Source of the DNA: Fuerstiella sp.
Lineage (GTDB): Bacteria > Planctomycetota > Planctomycetia > Planctomycetales > Planctomycetaceae
Assembly: GCA_014238335.1 (NCBI GenBank)
Contig: JABABI010000013.1
Location: 1-64,000 of the forward strand
Direction: 5' to 3'
Length of the DNA: 64,000 bases
Positions 53,041 through 62,696 of this stretch are shown one piece after another. Numbering within the stretch: position 1 is the first letter of the stretch; each line of letters starts with the position of its first letter. Under the pieces are notes generated by a model that searched no databases, was not told the origin of the DNA, and saw only the letters and a list, made by a program, of their open reading frames with translations. The position numbers were made by a program, and so were the translations under genes.

Positions 53041-53196
53041 TATATGTGCAACGGTGGTCATGAACTGATCGATGCTCCATGTGACGATTCAGCCGTCTGG
53101 CATTCATTCGCCTCAGGCCTTGGCACTCGCGGCGCGATCGGATAAGAATTGAGCTGCTCGGTTCCGGCCCACTAACCGCCTGAAAACGCCCCATTC

Positions 53197-54306
53197 GTGA
53201 TTCACTGGCTTCGCAACGTTCCTTTCAGCATTCTTATCGCCTGCATGCTGATCTCCGTGATTGGCCTGTTTGGTCTGCAGAGAGCGGACGAACTCTATGG
53301 AGCGTCCCGACTGTTTGAACGACAGTTAATCTGGATAGGCATGGCGTGGCCAGCGATGCTGGCCGTTACGGTATTCTCGTATCGACCGCTGCGGCATCTC
53401 AGCCCGTGGCTTTACGTTGGCAGTCTGTTACTGCTGGTCGCGGTTCTGTTTATGCCCCAGATCAACGGTTCACGCCGCTGGATCCCTTTGGGCCTGCTTG
53501 ATTTCCAGCCGAGTGAACCAGCACGGCTGGCCTTTATTCTGGCGCTCGCCCACTACCTGATGTACCGAGATTCCCAGAGGACTGTGCGCGGATTGTTGCC
53601 GCCGTTCGTGATAACGATGCTGCCGCTGCTGTTGATTCTGCGAGAACCGGACCTGGGAACCGCCATGTTGTTTCTGCCGATTCTGTACACTATGTTGTTT
53701 GTCGCCGGGGCACGTCCTGCGCATCTGCTGGTGGCGGCTTTGATCGGCATCGCGATGCTGCCGGTGATGTGGCAGCAAATGAGCCGCGAGCAGAAATCAC
53801 GAGTCGTCATGGTTTTTAATCAGAAGGATGGCGGGGTTGCTCCGACCGGCGATGGATTTCACCTGCATCAGTCAAAGCAAGTGTTCGCGCTGGGAGGGCT
53901 GTGGGGCAGCATCGCCCATGACGAACCAATCATCGATGATCCGTCCGCGTATCTACTGCCCGCCGCCAGAACTGATTTCATCCTGTCCATTATTGCAGAG
54001 CGCTACGGGGTTGCCGGCGCGGCCGTTCTGCTGCTGTTGTATGGAGTGATTGTGGTGCGAGGACTGGCGATCGCGAAACGAACAAAGGAGCCGTTCGGCC
54101 GGCTTGCGGCGGTGGGCATTGTGACGATGATTGCGACTCAGGCTCTGATCAACGCCAGCATGACTGTCGGACTGATGCCAATCACCGGGATCACTTTGCC
54201 CATGTGCAGCTATGGTGGGTCCAGCCTGCTTTCGACGTGTCTCGCGATGGGCCTGCTGATGAACATCTCCATGCACCCCGGCTACGAAGTTGCCGGCCAG
54301 GTTTGA
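53197..54306 (+). CDS. rodA: FtsW/RodA/SpoVE family SEDS protein
   Basis: A 369-residue polytopic membrane protein with GTG start at 53197. About ten hydrophobic helices are visible, with SEDS blocks GSRRWIPLGLLDFQPSEPAR, LREPDLGTAMLFLPIL, RTDFILSIIAERYGVAGA and LPITGITLPMCSYGGSSLLS (Pro-Met-Cys where many have Pro-Phe-Val/Leu). SEDS proteins are peptidoglycan glycosyltransferases acting at the cytoplasmic membrane in elongation or division. Planctomycetes keep some of these genes although they lack FtsZ. RodA is favoured over FtsW by size and the short N-terminus, with moderate certainty. Followed after 21 bases by a small zinc-ribbon gene. Confidence 0.88.
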   Translation: MIHWLRNVPFSILIACMLISVIGLFGLQRADELYGASRLFERQLIWIGMAWPAMLAVTVFSYRPLRHLSPWLYVGSLLLLVAVLFMPQINGSRRWIPLGLLDFQPSEPARLAFILALAHYLMYRDSQRTVRGLLPPFVITMLPLLLILREPDLGTAMLFLPILYTMLFVAGARPAHLLVAALIGIAMLPVMWQQMSREQKSRVVMVFNQKDGGVAPTGDGFHLHQSKQVFALGGLWGSIAHDEPIIDDPSAYLLPAARTDFILSIIAERYGVAGAAVLLLLYGVIVVRGLAIAKRTKEPFGRLAAVGIVTMIATQALINASMTVGLMPITGITLPMCSYGGSSLLSTCLAMGLLMNISMHPGYEVAGQV

Positions 54307-54327
54307 CCCTGATCGACCAAAGAAACG

Positions 54328-54534
54328 ATGCCCATGACCAGCGACAGCAAAAACACAGCCGGCAATCATTCGAAAACGGAAGGCGGTTCGAACAGGAACG
54401 ATCTTCAAAAGACTCCTGACAGAAACGCACCCTCCGCGCCGGTTATTGGCTGGACCTGTCCGAAATGTGGCACCGACATCGAGCTTCTTCGCGACGTTTG
54501 CTGGATTTGCCTCTACAATCCCAGGGCCTGCTGA
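54328..54534 (+). CDS. Small zinc-ribbon protein
   Basis: A 68-residue protein from ATG 54328. The first 40 residues are polar and low complexity (TSDSKNTAGNHSKTEGGSN). The last 28 (GWTCPKCGTDIELLRDVCWI then CLYNPRAC) contain two knuckles, CPKC and CWIC, spaced as a rubredoxin-like or zinc-ribbon fold, plus a terminal Cys. It starts 21 bases after rodA on the same strand and is probably co-transcribed. No known named family is recognised; a role as a metal-binding accessory is inference. The large frame overlapping it (from 54446) starts later, at 54575. Confidence 0.65.
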   Translation: MPMTSDSKNTAGNHSKTEGGSNRNDLQKTPDRNAPSAPVIGWTCPKCGTDIELLRDVCWICLYNPRAC

Positions 54535-54574
54535 TATTTTCTTTCCGCCCGCCTGTTCCCGCCGATCGTTCGCC

Positions 54575-57500
54575 ATGCATAAGAAATCCGTTGTCTTCTC
54601 AGTACTACTTTGCTTTACGACGAATGCCGCAACGGCACAGGATCGTTTTGCACCGTATCCACAAAATCGAGTTCGCGACTATTACTTCCGTCAGGCGGAA
54701 AAACACCTGACGTCGGGTACGCCCGTTCTCGAACTGTTGCCGCAGTTCCCAGGTCTGGACGGAGGCGCCTTCGGACACTGGGGGCAGGACCCTCCCCAAC
54801 GAAGCATCGACAACTCGCTGAACGAAGTCGACAGCGGCAACGTTATCTGCAGTCGTGTGATTCACTTCGGAACGAACACGCAAAAAGGAGTGGCGGTCCG
54901 CCTGAGCGATGGCAATGATGCTGTCAGCGTTGTCTTCGATCCATCGTCGTTGTCGTTCATCGATTCGTGGCAGGGGGGATTTGTTTCCCGAGGCTCCAGC
55001 CGGTACGGGGTGCACGACGGCGCAAGAGCAGTCGGACAGCAGTTGTTTGATTTCGGCGGCAGTCGCTGGCAGGTGCCGAAAAACACGATGACGAGATATC
55101 TTGGCTTTTATCGCAACGGCACAAACGTCGTTTTCACCTACACGCTCGGTAGCGCCACGGTTTACGATCGGATGTGGCTGCTGGATGGTCTGCTGGTCCG
55201 GTCATTGCAGGTTGACGGAAAACTCCCAACAGCAACACGGCTGTCGCTGTTTGGTGTCAACGGCACACCGCAACAGACTTTCTTCGATCAGTATCACAAT
55301 TTCGTCGCCGATCAAAAGAACGGGGCCACGTCCGTTGGTTTTTTTGATGTCGGTGGACCGCAGCTGGTTTCAGCAGCGGGTAAGAACGCCACTGTCGATC
55401 TGCGCTTCGACGATGTGACTCCCACCACGACGCTACATCTGCAGTTTCGCAAAGAGTCTTCAACCGGGGAGGCAGCATTGCGGCCGGTGGACGGCAAAAC
55501 ACCACACGCACCGTCCTTGCTGATTGCCGGCGGCCCAGGACAGTGGGCGAAGGCTGTTGCCACCACAACGGGCAAACACGGCGACGAATCGTCTTCCTTC
55601 GCCATCGACACTCTGACCATTCCTTATGCGACAGCCAATCCCTTCGGCACGCCCATGCGTCTGGCCGGAGTGGGAGCTCTGGGCGGCGGTCGAATAGCCG
55701 TATCCACACTTTTGGGAGACGTATGGGTGGTCAGCGGGGTTGATGATGACCTGCAGGAATTGAAGTGGCAACGAGTCGCCGCTGGTTTGTATCAGCCACT
55801 GGGGCTGACCGTTAAAGCCGGAAAGATCATCCTGGGCGGCAACGATCAGATCACGCGACTGCACGACCTTAACGGCGATGGAGAATCCGACTTTTATGAA
55901 TGCGTAACGAACGAGTATCCCACAACCGGAGGCCATGACTTCGCCACTTCACTTCAGCAGGACAACGAGGGACGGCTGTACTGGGCCACCGCTTCCGGTG
56001 ACTTCGGTCTGACTAAACTGACGGAAGGGCAGAAACCCGTATCGCTGGGTTCCGGCCTGAGAAACTCGAACGGTATCGGTGTATCGCCCGATGGCGGCAT
56101 CGCACTGGCAACCGTTCAGGAAGGCACCTGGGCACCGGGCACTGCTATCTTCAATGTTGGCGACGGCAGCTTTCACGGTCATCGTGGTCCCCGTGCAGGA
56201 ATTGGCGAATTCGGCTACGACCTGCCGCTGTGTTTTGTCCCTCGTGGCATTGATAACTCGGCCGGAGAAATTCGCTTCCTGCCAAACGACAAACGACTCG
56301 GGCCGCTGGCCGGGAAGGTAATTGGTTCGTCATACGGGTACTGCAATCACTACATGATTCTGCGTGAAAAAATTGACGGACATGTTCAGGGCGGACTGGT
56401 GCCCCTGCCCGGCGAATTCCTGAGCGGTGCGTGTCGCCTGACATTCAACGAACATGATGGCCGCATCTACGTCGCCGGAACCGAAGGCTGGCAAAGCTAT
56501 GCCGCAGAAAACGGCTGTCTGCACAGACTTCGTTTCACCGGCAAGCCGCTGCATCTGCCTGTACAAATTGAGACTCGGCAGAACGGCCTGATCGTGCACT
56601 GTAACACGGAAATCTCTGCAGAATCCGTTCGGAAGGAAAACGTCTTCTGTCAGCAATGGAATTATCTGTACAGCGGGGCCTATGGTTCGCCGGAATACAG
56701 CGTCAAAGATGAAGGCCGACAGGGACACGATTACGTTCCCGTCCGGTCGGTGCATCTGTTGAAAGACAAACGCAGCGTCTTCATCGAAATCCCTCAGCTG
56801 CACCCTGTCATGCAGTTTCACCTGCACATGAAGCTCACAGCTGCTGACGGAGCAGACTTTAGTCCGGACGCATATTCTTCGATCTACGCAATGGGTAAAG
56901 CATTCACAGACTTCCCTGGCTATCAGTTGATTGCCAAACGCCGCTGGCCCGGTTTTCCTCATGCAGAAAAGTACGAACAGGATCCTCGTCTCATCGAACA
57001 GGATGCCTTCGGTACCAACTTCGGATGGGTCTCCAGTGCAAAAAAGATGACGCTGAATGCCGTCACTGGCCTGCAGTACGAACCCAAGCGACTTAAAGTG
57101 GCACCGGGAACACGAGTCGCTCTGACCTTCCATAACACCGATCCCAGCATGCCGCACAACGTCGTGGTCATCAAGGCCGACGCGATGGAGGAATTCGGTG
57201 GACAGTCCATGGTGCTGGCCAGTAACCCCCGAGCCATCGCAACTCACTACGTGCCCGATGATCCTGCAGAAATTTGTTTCTCACCGATCCTGAACCCTGG
57301 TGACCAATACACCGTGTATTTCGAAACACCGCAGGAAACAGGCCGATACCGATTCCTCTGTACCTATCCCGGCCACTGGAAGGTAATGCAAGGCAGCCTG
57401 CACGTCCTGCCGGACGACCAGCCGCTGCCTCCACCTTCTGACGACGAGATTACTCGGCAATTTGTGAAACGCTGGACGATGCCGGACTTTGAGGCTCTCA

Positions 57501-57955
57501 CAACAGAACAGCTCGCCGGGCGATCCGCCACTATTGGCGAAACGGTCTTCAATCAGGCGGGCTGCATCAAGTGTCATCGGATTAAAGACAAGGGAGCCAG
57601 GCTGGGGCCGGAGTTATCTGACGTCAACAAGCGTTTTAAAGGCGAAAAGCTGCTGCAACAGATTCTGGCTCCGTCCTCTGACATCCACAAGCAATACCAG
57701 ACCTGGATTGCCGTCCGCAACGACGGCACGGTGCTGAGTGGTTTGATGACGGAACAGAGCGACACTTCGATCACTCTGCTGCCAAACCCATTGAAACCTG
57801 ATCAGGTCGTCACGATCAACAAAGAACAAATCGACGAACTGATTCCGTCAAAACAATCGACGATGCCGGACGGCCTGCTGATGACGTTTTCGAAAGATGA
57901 AATTCTGGACCTGCTGGCGTTCATTCAGCAAAACGGAAGTGCTGGAAATCGTTAG
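54575..57955 (+). CDS. DUF6797/haem-propeller/cupredoxin/cytochrome c fusion protein
   Basis: ATG 54575 opens the leader MHKKSVVFSVLLCFTTNAAT; product 1126 residues. Residues about 30-300 look like the DUF6797 region (DRFAPYPQNRVRDYYFRQAE, RVIHFGTNTQKGVAVRLSDG). Next comes a propeller of the PQQ/sorbosone-dehydrogenase type at about 350-660 (LNGDGESDFYECVTNEYPTT, GEIRFLPNDKRLGPLAGKVI). A cupredoxin domain spans about 825-948, with PHN (860) and FLCTYPGHWKVM (926-937) supplying His, Cys, His and Met for a type 1 copper. Cytochrome c follows at about 980-1120 with CIKCHRI near 996. This gives an exported oxidase/dehydrogenase with built-in copper and haem relays; substrate unknown, probably a sugar. 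Confidence 0.88.
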   Translation: MHKKSVVFSVLLCFTTNAATAQDRFAPYPQNRVRDYYFRQAEKHLTSGTPVLELLPQFPGLDGGAFGHWGQDPPQRSIDNSLNEVDSGNVICSRVIHFGTNTQKGVAVRLSDGNDAVSVVFDPSSLSFIDSWQGGFVSRGSSRYGVHDGARAVGQQLFDFGGSRWQVPKNTMTRYLGFYRNGTNVVFTYTLGSATVYDRMWLLDGLLVRSLQVDGKLPTATRLSLFGVNGTPQQTFFDQYHNFVADQKNGATSVGFFDVGGPQLVSAAGKNATVDLRFDDVTPTTTLHLQFRKESSTGEAALRPVDGKTPHAPSLLIAGGPGQWAKAVATTTGKHGDESSSFAIDTLTIPYATANPFGTPMRLAGVGALGGGRIAVSTLLGDVWVVSGVDDDLQELKWQRVAAGLYQPLGLTVKAGKIILGGNDQITRLHDLNGDGESDFYECVTNEYPTTGGHDFATSLQQDNEGRLYWATASGDFGLTKLTEGQKPVSLGSGLRNSNGIGVSPDGGIALATVQEGTWAPGTAIFNVGDGSFHGHRGPRAGIGEFGYDLPLCFVPRGIDNSAGEIRFLPNDKRLGPLAGKVIGSSYGYCNHYMILREKIDGHVQGGLVPLPGEFLSGACRLTFNEHDGRIYVAGTEGWQSYAAENGCLHRLRFTGKPLHLPVQIETRQNGLIVHCNTEISAESVRKENVFCQQWNYLYSGAYGSPEYSVKDEGRQGHDYVPVRSVHLLKDKRSVFIEIPQLHPVMQFHLHMKLTAADGADFSPDAYSSIYAMGKAFTDFPGYQLIAKRRWPGFPHAEKYEQDPRLIEQDAFGTNFGWVSSAKKMTLNAVTGLQYEPKRLKVAPGTRVALTFHNTDPSMPHNVVVIKADAMEEFGGQSMVLASNPRAIATHYVPDDPAEICFSPILNPGDQYTVYFETPQETGRYRFLCTYPGHWKVMQGSLHVLPDDQPLPPPSDDEITRQFVKRWTMPDFEALTTEQLAGRSATIGETVFNQAGCIKCHRIKDKGARLGPELSDVNKRFKGEKLLQQILAPSSDIHKQYQTWIAVRNDGTVLSGLMTEQSDTSITLLPNPLKPDQVVTINKEQIDELIPSKQSTMPDGLLMTFSKDEILDLLAFIQQNGSAGNR

Positions 57956-58482
57956 GAGCACTTCCTCTCGTTCCCAGGGTATGCATATCCACGAAGCTCC
58001 ACTTCGAAGACACAGATGGCAACCGATTGGCGCTGCATGAATCGCCGGTCGCGAGTGGCCGGTCGGTATCGTAACTCGCACTTTCAGCAGCCGCCCTGCC
58101 GCACAGAAAGCGATGAATCGAACGTCGGAAGTCGTTCAGACGTATGTTGTCGCCGACACAGATCCGGGCCGACGAGACCCCCATGCGTGCCGGACAGTCC
58201 CCGATTGGATAAAACTGAGTGATTCTCGCCCGCAAACTCATGATTGCCCGGCTTTTTCTTCTCGAATCGCCACCTATCCGAATATGATTGACCTCTAGAC
58301 TTATTTCTACGCGCCAAGGCAGCGGCGATACGATCGGGTATGCCGGAGGCTCTGACCAATATGCTGCCACAGGAGCGATCCATACTGTTACCCTGGACAT
58401 CCAGACGCGACTGTGCACGGCCGATTCAGGTGCATTTTGATGACGTGAGAACCAGCGTGCATCTTTCACGGAATAACGATTC
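57956..58482. other. Stretch without a supported gene
   Basis: 527 bases between the DUF6797 protein and the DUF1552 gene. The minus-strand frame 57921-58601 overlaps both neighbours and has no family block. No repeat or RNA-like fold was seen. A promoter for the following pair is expected here. Confidence 0.5.
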
Positions 58483-59739
58483 ATGAGACGATTGCGAACA
58501 GCACAACGTCGATTTTTTCTGAAGGCCTCCGGAGTTTCGATGGCGCTGCCGATGCTTGAGTCACTGGCGGCCGAAGACTCCGCTCCCGACAGCACGGCCA
58601 AACGTCTCGTCTGTATTGGCGGCTATCTTGGGTTTCATCAGAAATCGATCTACCCGAGGCAGGCGGGGCGTGACTATGAGATGTCACCTTTGCTGCATCC
58701 CATCGCAGAACATCGCAACGACTTCACAATCTTCTCCGGCCTGGACCATCGTGCTCCCAACGGGCATGGCGCCTGGAGCAATTATCTTTGTGGCCAGAAT
58801 CCGGAATCTGAGTCGCTGGACCAGATTGTCGCCGGTCAAATCGGCCAGGGATCTCGCTTTCCGTCAATGCAGCTGACGGCCGGAAAAGCCAGTCGCTCCA
58901 TGAGCTTTACACGGCAGGGCATCGCACTGCCGATGATACAGCGTCCGAGTGTTCTATATCGAAAACTCTTTGCGTCAGCAGACGATCGTGCACACACAGA
59001 GTATCTGCTGAAAAGCGGCCGCAGTGCGCTGGATCTCGTCCTGGCCGATGCGCAGCGTCTGCAGAGAAAAGTGTCCCGCCGCGACGCCGACAAACTAAGT
59101 GAGTACTTTCACTCCGTGCGCGACGTGGAAAAACGCATGGCGCGTCAGTTGAAGGGCATCGACGATCCCATTCCGCAGACAGATTATCGGCTGCCGAATT
59201 ACGATCCGGTCGCGCCGAATCTCATGCTGGAAGCTGAGACACTGATGTACGATCTGCTGGCCCTCGCGCTGCAAACAGAATCAACACGCGTGGCGGCGAT
59301 GTTTCTGGCCGGGCTCGGTCAGGTCTTCACAATCGATGGCGAAACCCTTCAGGCTGGCTATCACGCCCTTTCCCATCACGGTAACGATCCGGACAAGGTC
59401 CGCGATCTTGTGAAGGTTGAGCTGGAACATATGAAGTGTTTCAATCACTTTCTGACCCAATTAAAGACCAGCACCGACGCACATGGACGGCCGCTGCTGG
59501 ATTCGACGATTGTCATGCTGGGCACGGGCATGGGAGATGCCAGCCGTCACGCCAACGACAACCTGCCAACGATTGTCGTGGGAGGGGGGTTCCGACATGG
59601 CCAGCATATTTCTGTTGATCGTACACAGCCAGCGGCCCCTCTGCTGGGCGACCTGTTCATCACCATGATGCAGAAGCTTGGACTTGAAGAAGAGAGCTTC
59701 TCAAACGCCCACCGAAATCTCAATCACCTGTTCAGCTGA
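58483..59739 (+). CDS. DUF1552 family protein, Tat-exported (copy C)
   Basis: A 418-residue protein; leader AQRRFFLKASGVSMALPMLE is Tat-like. Blocks SMSFTRQGIALPMIQRPSVL, KRMARQLKGIDDPIPQTDY, YHALSHHGNDPDKV and MLGTGMGDASRHANDNLP match the copy at 13794-15053 position by position, so the two are recent paralogues. Its gene is followed after 130 bases by a DUF1592 gene in the same order as in the 11-15 kb operon. Function unknown; likely works with that exported cytochrome-type protein. Confidence 0.93.
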   Translation: MRRLRTAQRRFFLKASGVSMALPMLESLAAEDSAPDSTAKRLVCIGGYLGFHQKSIYPRQAGRDYEMSPLLHPIAEHRNDFTIFSGLDHRAPNGHGAWSNYLCGQNPESESLDQIVAGQIGQGSRFPSMQLTAGKASRSMSFTRQGIALPMIQRPSVLYRKLFASADDRAHTEYLLKSGRSALDLVLADAQRLQRKVSRRDADKLSEYFHSVRDVEKRMARQLKGIDDPIPQTDYRLPNYDPVAPNLMLEAETLMYDLLALALQTESTRVAAMFLAGLGQVFTIDGETLQAGYHALSHHGNDPDKVRDLVKVELEHMKCFNHFLTQLKTSTDAHGRPLLDSTIVMLGTGMGDASRHANDNLPTIVVGGGFRHGQHISVDRTQPAAPLLGDLFITMMQKLGLEEESFSNAHRNLNHLFS

Positions 59740-59869
59740 TCATTACGAAACAGCCACTGGCCCCAGGGTCGCGACGGGCCGCTATTGCCAGGCCTCTGCC
59801 TCACAAACACCCACCAAACCTGTTCAGCCCACCGCATCAAGTGAAGTGCCGATAGATCTGTCCGCAAAA

Positions 59870-62491
59870 ATGAAGACGCCCCCCTGGATTCATCTCAGCA
59901 GACGATTCGCGCTGCTGCCGCTCTTGTGCTGCACAGCGCTGCACGCTGCAGAACGGGTCCCGGAACGCTCCACGGAATTCCTGACCGTTTATTGCCTCGA
60001 CTGCCACGACGCGGCTACCGCAGAAGGTGAAGTGAATCTGGCATTCAGTGACATTGCCTGGGGTACTGAAGCTGCACGACATCATTGGGAACGCGTACTG
60101 AACGTGCTGGCAGCCGGCGCGATGCCGCCGAAAGACTCGACTCAACCCGATGTGGCCGAACGCTCGGCAATGCTGCAGTGGCTGGATGAGTCACTTACCA
60201 AACATTCGAAAACCGGCGGAACTGTCTTGAGGCGACTGAATCGTGACGAATATCGTTACTCGATCCGCCGCCTGTTTGGAATGTCCTTTGAGTTGCCTGA
60301 CGGGTTCCCGCAGGACACAGGCGATCAACAGTTTGACACCATTGGTGACCGTTTGATCCTGTCCCCACCGCTGATGAACGCTTATGCTGACGTCGCCAGC
60401 GACATTGCCGATGAGATATTTTCTCCCGTGCGTCCAGCGCCAGTATCGACGGTACGAAACGTCACGCCGGATGAACTTGTTATCAGCTATTCATCAGGAA
60501 GTGTTCGCGAGAACGCAATGCGACTGGCGTCCAAATGCAGTCCCATGATGCGAAGCTGCACGTGGCCCAGCAAAGTTGAAATCACTGATTCCGGACTCTA
60601 TCGGCTTAGGATCGATGCATCCACATTTCGTCCTGTCTCCACCGATCCGATGCTGTTAAAGGTGCTGGCCAGCGATGTGTCCGGCAAGGACAGTGTAAAT
60701 GTCAACAGTCTTCGTCTGCTGAAACAGGTCAAAGTGTTGCAGCAGGAAGCGACTACTTTTGAATTTGAGGCCAAACTTTACGAGGGCCAAACGGTAGTCT
60801 TTCATTATGCAAATGCACCGCTGAACAGTGATCGTGCAGCTAAGGAATCGCTGCAGGCATGGTTTCAATCGAAATTCGAATCCGACCCGCGATATCTCGC
60901 TGCGTGGCAGCAACTGACTCAGGACGACAGTCGAGGCGGTTTTCGTGGCGGCCTTGGCTGGCAGCGCGTCAAGTACTTCATGGCCGGTGATGAGCTGGAC
61001 ATCAGTCAGGCCACGATAGGTTCCGATGCGACAAAAAAGCTGCTCAAGGCCATCGCTGGGAATCCCGTTCTGTATACGGAGACCATTGCCTATGACAGTT
61101 TTGAGAACGGCCCGGCCCTTGAGATTCATGGCATGGAGATCGAAGGGCCTCTGAGTCGCGTGGACGGACCGCGGGATACGACTCGAAAGAAGATTCAGTC
61201 AGGGATTCTGGGCGCCGACTTTGACCCGGACAACGAGAAACAGGTCCGAAACATGCTGACAGGGTTTCTGTCTGGTGCCTTTCGGAGACCAGTCCAGCCA
61301 GAGATCGTTGACGGATTCCAGCAATTACTGAAACAGCACCAGGCCGGGGGGCAAAGTTTTGAGCAGGGCATGCACCTTGTACTTCGCGCGGCGCTGATAT
61401 CGCCGCGGTTCCTGTACCGTGAAATGACCGAGGGCCCGCTGGATGAATACGATCTGGCCAGTCGCCTGGCCTTCTTCCTGACAAGTCACCCACCGGATGA
61501 AAAACTCTTCACTCTGGCAAAACAGGGGAAACTGAGAGACGTCAGGACCCTGCGCGCTCAGGCTCTGCGTCTCATGCCCCGCGACCAGGCGGCTCCCATG
61601 GTTCGTCGCTTTACCGGTCAGTGGCTCGATACCGATCGGCTGGAGGACATCATGCCTGATCCCCGCCTGAAATTTTCCGAAGAGGATCAGCGACGTTCCC
61701 GCCAGGAAGTCAAAATGTTTTTCGCCGAGATGGTGAAACAGAATTTGCCCATGACCGACTTTGTTTCTCCCGATTTTACGTTTACCTCGGCCGGTATTGC
61801 CAAAAACATTTACGGCCTGAACACCGACGCTTACGATCCAAAGAATAAATCGATGCAGCGAGTGACTCTGCCACGCGACGGACGATACGGAGGTATACTG
61901 GGACAGGCTGCTGTTCTGATGGCTACGGCTAACGGTGTCGACACACAGCCTGTCGTGCGAGGCGTATGGGTTCTGGAAAACATTCTGGGCGATCCGCCAC
62001 CACCACCTCCCAAGGCCGTGCCCGCGATCACTCCTGATACCGCCGGGGCCAAAACACCACGTGAGCTGCTGGCAGCCCACGCCACAGAAGACAGTTGTGC
62101 TGCCTGCCACAGGAAGATCGATCCTATTGGATTCGCTCTGGAGAACTTTGATGCCGTTGGACGCTGGCGGAACCACTATCCCGTCTGGTCAAAAGACGAA
62201 AAGGGCCGTCCCGTTTCCAGCACCGGAGCCATAATTGATTCAAGCGGACAGCTGCCGGACGGAACATCCATTGCCGACATCGTGGACCTGAAACGCTGGG
62301 TCACAAATAACATTGATCAGTTTTCGCAATGCCTGGCTGAAAAACTGATGACCTATGCTACCGGCCACAAACCCAACTACGTTGAGCGCAAGGAAATCGC
62401 CGCAATTGTCGAGCGGAATTACGAAACTGGAAACGGTTTTCAGGATCTGATTGTGGCTCTTGTATTAAGCGAAACCTTTCGCACGAAATGA
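59870..62491 (+). CDS. DUF1587/1595/1592/1588/1585 cytochrome-type protein (second copy)
   Basis: ATG 59870 opens the leader SRRFALLPLLCCTALHAAER; the frame is open to 59678 but overlaps the end of DUF1552 and lacks a leader. Product 873 residues. Order: CLDCH near residue 43, DUF1587 (LRRLNRDEYRYSIRRLFGMS), beta-sandwich, DUF1595 (LSGAFRRPVQPEIVDGFQQL), DUF1592 (ASRLAFFLTSHPPDEKL), DUF1588 (GVDTQPVVRGVWVLENILGD) with CAACHRKIDPIGFALENF near 743, DUF1585 (KLMTYATGHKPNYVERKEIA). It is the close paralogue of the 11155-13794 protein, sharing domain order and most motifs. Confidence 0.93.
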   Translation: MKTPPWIHLSRRFALLPLLCCTALHAAERVPERSTEFLTVYCLDCHDAATAEGEVNLAFSDIAWGTEAARHHWERVLNVLAAGAMPPKDSTQPDVAERSAMLQWLDESLTKHSKTGGTVLRRLNRDEYRYSIRRLFGMSFELPDGFPQDTGDQQFDTIGDRLILSPPLMNAYADVASDIADEIFSPVRPAPVSTVRNVTPDELVISYSSGSVRENAMRLASKCSPMMRSCTWPSKVEITDSGLYRLRIDASTFRPVSTDPMLLKVLASDVSGKDSVNVNSLRLLKQVKVLQQEATTFEFEAKLYEGQTVVFHYANAPLNSDRAAKESLQAWFQSKFESDPRYLAAWQQLTQDDSRGGFRGGLGWQRVKYFMAGDELDISQATIGSDATKKLLKAIAGNPVLYTETIAYDSFENGPALEIHGMEIEGPLSRVDGPRDTTRKKIQSGILGADFDPDNEKQVRNMLTGFLSGAFRRPVQPEIVDGFQQLLKQHQAGGQSFEQGMHLVLRAALISPRFLYREMTEGPLDEYDLASRLAFFLTSHPPDEKLFTLAKQGKLRDVRTLRAQALRLMPRDQAAPMVRRFTGQWLDTDRLEDIMPDPRLKFSEEDQRRSRQEVKMFFAEMVKQNLPMTDFVSPDFTFTSAGIAKNIYGLNTDAYDPKNKSMQRVTLPRDGRYGGILGQAAVLMATANGVDTQPVVRGVWVLENILGDPPPPPPKAVPAITPDTAGAKTPRELLAAHATEDSCAACHRKIDPIGFALENFDAVGRWRNHYPVWSKDEKGRPVSSTGAIIDSSGQLPDGTSIADIVDLKRWVTNNIDQFSQCLAEKLMTYATGHKPNYVERKEIAAIVERNYETGNGFQDLIVALVLSETFRTK

Positions 62492-62696
62492 TCAGACTCA
62501 CCACAAGCCCGGTGTGTGTCGCGCAAACGATGGGCGAGCGACGGCTTGGTGGCATCTGGCCTTAAGCTCAGGTAAACATAAACAGCCGTAACATTGTGCC
62601 CGCAGGTGTTTTTCCGAACACGGTGCCAGGCCCGCGTTCCGGAATCTGTCGGTATCCACCAACAGGCCGTATCCACTTCTTCTGACGGTGAATCCT

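Noticed and set aside
56330..57247. 305-residue minus-strand frame
   Set aside because: Lies wholly inside the DUF6797/cupredoxin gene whose motifs are clear.
57921..58601. 226-residue minus-strand frame overlapping two plus-strand genes
   Set aside because: No leader, no family block, Arg/Ser-rich composition typical of an antisense shadow.
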